Positions 62,739-64,000 of a DNA stretch of 64,000 nt are shown in pieces. Position numbers and translations under genes: made by a program. The DNA is taken from the NCBI RefSeq assembly GCF_036226885.1, contig NZ_CP109027.1:124001-188000 (forward strand), written 5' to 3'. The stretch comes from Streptomyces sp. NBC_00663 (lineage in GTDB: Bacteria; Actinomycetota; Actinomycetes; Streptomycetales; Streptomycetaceae). Each line of letters opens with the position of its first letter. Position 1 is the stretch's first letter. The notes under the pieces were generated by a model. It made no database searches, was not told where the DNA came from, and was given only the letters and a program-made list of their open reading frames with translations.

Positions 62739-63947
62739 TCAGCTCCTCGCGGGTACGCCGACGGCGCCACCGAGCAGAGGGAGTTCCGCGACGACCTCGA
62801 AACCGCCCAGAGGCCGGGGGCCCGCAAGCAGCCGGCCGCCGGCCGAGCGGGCCCGCTCGTGCATACCGGTGAGCCCGAAACCGCCGTTCGGGACAGGGTG
62901 GTCGACGTGTTCCCGGACTCCGTCGTTGATGACCGTGACGATCAGCCGGTCACAGGTGTAGGCGAGCCGGACCTCGGCGGACCGGGTGGCGGCGTGCTTG
63001 GTGACGTTGGTGAGCGCCTCCTGCACGATGCGGTAAGCGGCGAGACCGGCACCGGCCGCGAGCTGTCGCGGCCGCCCTTCCTCGGTGACGGACACCGAGA
63101 GACCAGCTCCTTCGAAGGAGGCTGCCAGGTCGGAAAGCCGGGAGAGCGAGACGATGGCCTCCCGCGGTTCCTCGGATCCGTTCGCGTCGCGCAGCAGTCC
63201 CACGGTGGCCTTGAGTTCGCGCAGCGCCGAGGTGGCGGTGCCCGTGAGCTCGGCGGCCAGTCGCTCGGCGTCGTCGGGCCGGGTGCGCAGGAAGCGGACG
63301 ACGGCCTCCGCCTGGACCTTGGTGAGGACGAGGTGGTGGGCGACGACGTCGTGCAGGTCGCGGGCGATACGCAGGCGTTCCTCGGTGACCCGGCGCCGCG
63401 CTTCCTCGTCCCGGACGCGCTCGGCGTGCTCGGCGCGGGCCCGTTCGGCTTCCAGACAGGCCCTGTGCAGCCGGTTCACGGTGCCCGCGGACGTGGGCAG
63501 CAGCAGCCAGAAGGCGGGGCCGAGCAGCTTGACGACCAGGGGCTCGTAGGCCGGGCCGGCGATCAGCGCCGTGCAGGTCAGCAACGCGACGCCGGTGAAC
63601 GCGAAGGCGTTCGCGGTCCCTCGGCCGGTGCGGGCGGCCAGCGAGTACAGCGCGGCCATCAGGGGTCCCAGCAGGAGGGGCGTGACGAGATACCCGAGCC
63701 CGACCGCGGCCGTGGCACAGCCGAGGGCCACCGCCACCGCCGCCCGCGGACGGGTGCGACGCCACAGGAGGAAAGCGCAGGGGACAGCGGACAGCATGAA
63801 GCCCGGCCACCACGGGAGGGCGAGGCCGTGTCCCGGGAACGTGAGCGAACTGGCGGGGCAGGCACAGGCGAGGAGGAGGACGGCGGCGAGCGCGGCGTCG
63901 ACGCGGCGGGGGCGGCAGTGCAGATACCGCTTCAGGTTGTCGATCAT
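62739..63947 (-). CDS. Sensor histidine kinase, NarL/LiaS (HisKA_3) type
   Basis: A 402-residue kinase. The N-terminal half has five to six membrane segments. The coiled linker ERARAEHAERVRDEEARRR leads to the HisKA_3 box RIARDLHDVVAHHLVL (phosphorylated His). The ATPase part has EALTNVTKHAATRSAEV and GGFGLTGMHERARSAGGRL. The start at 63947 lacks a clear ribosome binding site. The gene after its stop is convergent, so a partner regulator is either beyond the right edge or encoded elsewhere. Confidence 0.92.
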   Translation of the reverse strand: MIDNLKRYLHCRPRRVDAALAAVLLLACACPASSLTFPGHGLALPWWPGFMLSAVPCAFLLWRRTRPRAAVAVALGCATAAVGLGYLVTPLLLGPLMAALYSLAARTGRGTANAFAFTGVALLTCTALIAGPAYEPLVVKLLGPAFWLLLPTSAGTVNRLHRACLEAERARAEHAERVRDEEARRRVTEERLRIARDLHDVVAHHLVLTKVQAEAVVRFLRTRPDDAERLAAELTGTATSALRELKATVGLLRDANGSEEPREAIVSLSRLSDLAASFEGAGLSVSVTEEGRPRQLAAGAGLAAYRIVQEALTNVTKHAATRSAEVRLAYTCDRLIVTVINDGVREHVDHPVPNGGFGLTGMHERARSAGGRLLAGPRPLGGFEVVAELPLLGGAVGVPARS

Positions 63948-64000
63948 GGGGAGGGTTTCTGTCCGGTGGCGGGACGGCGGGAGGTCGGCCCCGTGGGGAG

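Overview
The window is high-GC actinomycete DNA and almost certainly Streptomyces chromosome. The evidence is strong third-position G/C bias, many GTG starts, GGAGG-type ribosome binding sites, Tat and lipoprotein export signals, and long overlapping operons. About 55 genes can be supported. Nearly all are catabolic, transport or regulatory genes, so this looks like an accessory nutrient-use region rather than core chromosome. No tRNA, rRNA, CRISPR array or intact mobile element was seen.

Layout. (1) 1-4628: the end of one gene, a strong terminator, a secreted EstA-type esterase, then a scrap zone. The scrap zone holds the tail of an ISKra4-type transposase, a 266-bp near-copy of a junction found at 15269-15535, and a broken histidine kinase. 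(2) 4629-20659, minus strand: a tightly spaced 15-gene operon of about 16 kb. It encodes a NitT/TauT-type ABC transporter split between the two ends, a CoxG-like protein, an HpcH/HpaI aldolase, a LigJ-type 4-oxalomesaconate hydratase, a ThDP enzyme, three cytosolic 4,5-dihydroxyphthalate-decarboxylase-like proteins, a DUF3500 protein, a LigI-like amidohydrolase, a GntR/FCD regulator, a carboxylesterase and a Tat-exported lactonase. Two identical-arm sites (TTGTC-N-GACAA) lie upstream of it. (3) 21630-42540: an inositol-type regulon with a LacI regulator, PhyH dioxygenase, four Gfo/Idh/MocA dehydrogenases, a sugar ABC transporter, MmsA, a GntR/UTRA regulator, two sugar isomerase/epimerase-fold proteins, a 2-hydroxyacid dehydrogenase, an HpcH/HpaI aldolase, IolD, an aldehyde dehydrogenase and a GarR-type reductase. 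Every main promoter region in this block carries the same 18-bp direct-repeat element with an 11-bp period. (4) 42623-47055: a secreted ceramidase-like protein, a second EstA-type esterase and a LigM/GcvT-like demethylase. (5) 48121-55883: a seven-gene P450 operon (P450, ferredoxin, ferredoxin reductase, aldehyde dehydrogenase, SDR, MFS exporter, epoxide hydrolase). (6) 56636-64000: two small envelope proteins, a two-component system, a secreted DUF3500 lipoprotein paired with a HupE/UreJ-type membrane protein, and a NarL-type histidine kinase.

How the genes fit together. In region 2 the hydratase, the LigI-like amidohydrolase and the aldolase match the lower part of a protocatechuate-4,5/gallate-type route (pyrone dicarboxylate, oxalomesaconate, carboxy-hydroxy-oxoadipate, pyruvate plus oxaloacetate). 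No known ring-cleavage dioxygenase is present. This is unusual for Streptomyces, which normally use the beta-ketoadipate route. In region 3, IolG-, IolE-, IolD- and MmsA-type steps are present, but IolB, IolC (kinase) and IolJ are not seen. An HpcH/HpaI aldolase, an aldehyde dehydrogenase and reductases are there instead, which suggests a non-phosphorylative variant of cyclitol breakdown. These pathway readings are inferences; the family assignments beneath them are firmer.
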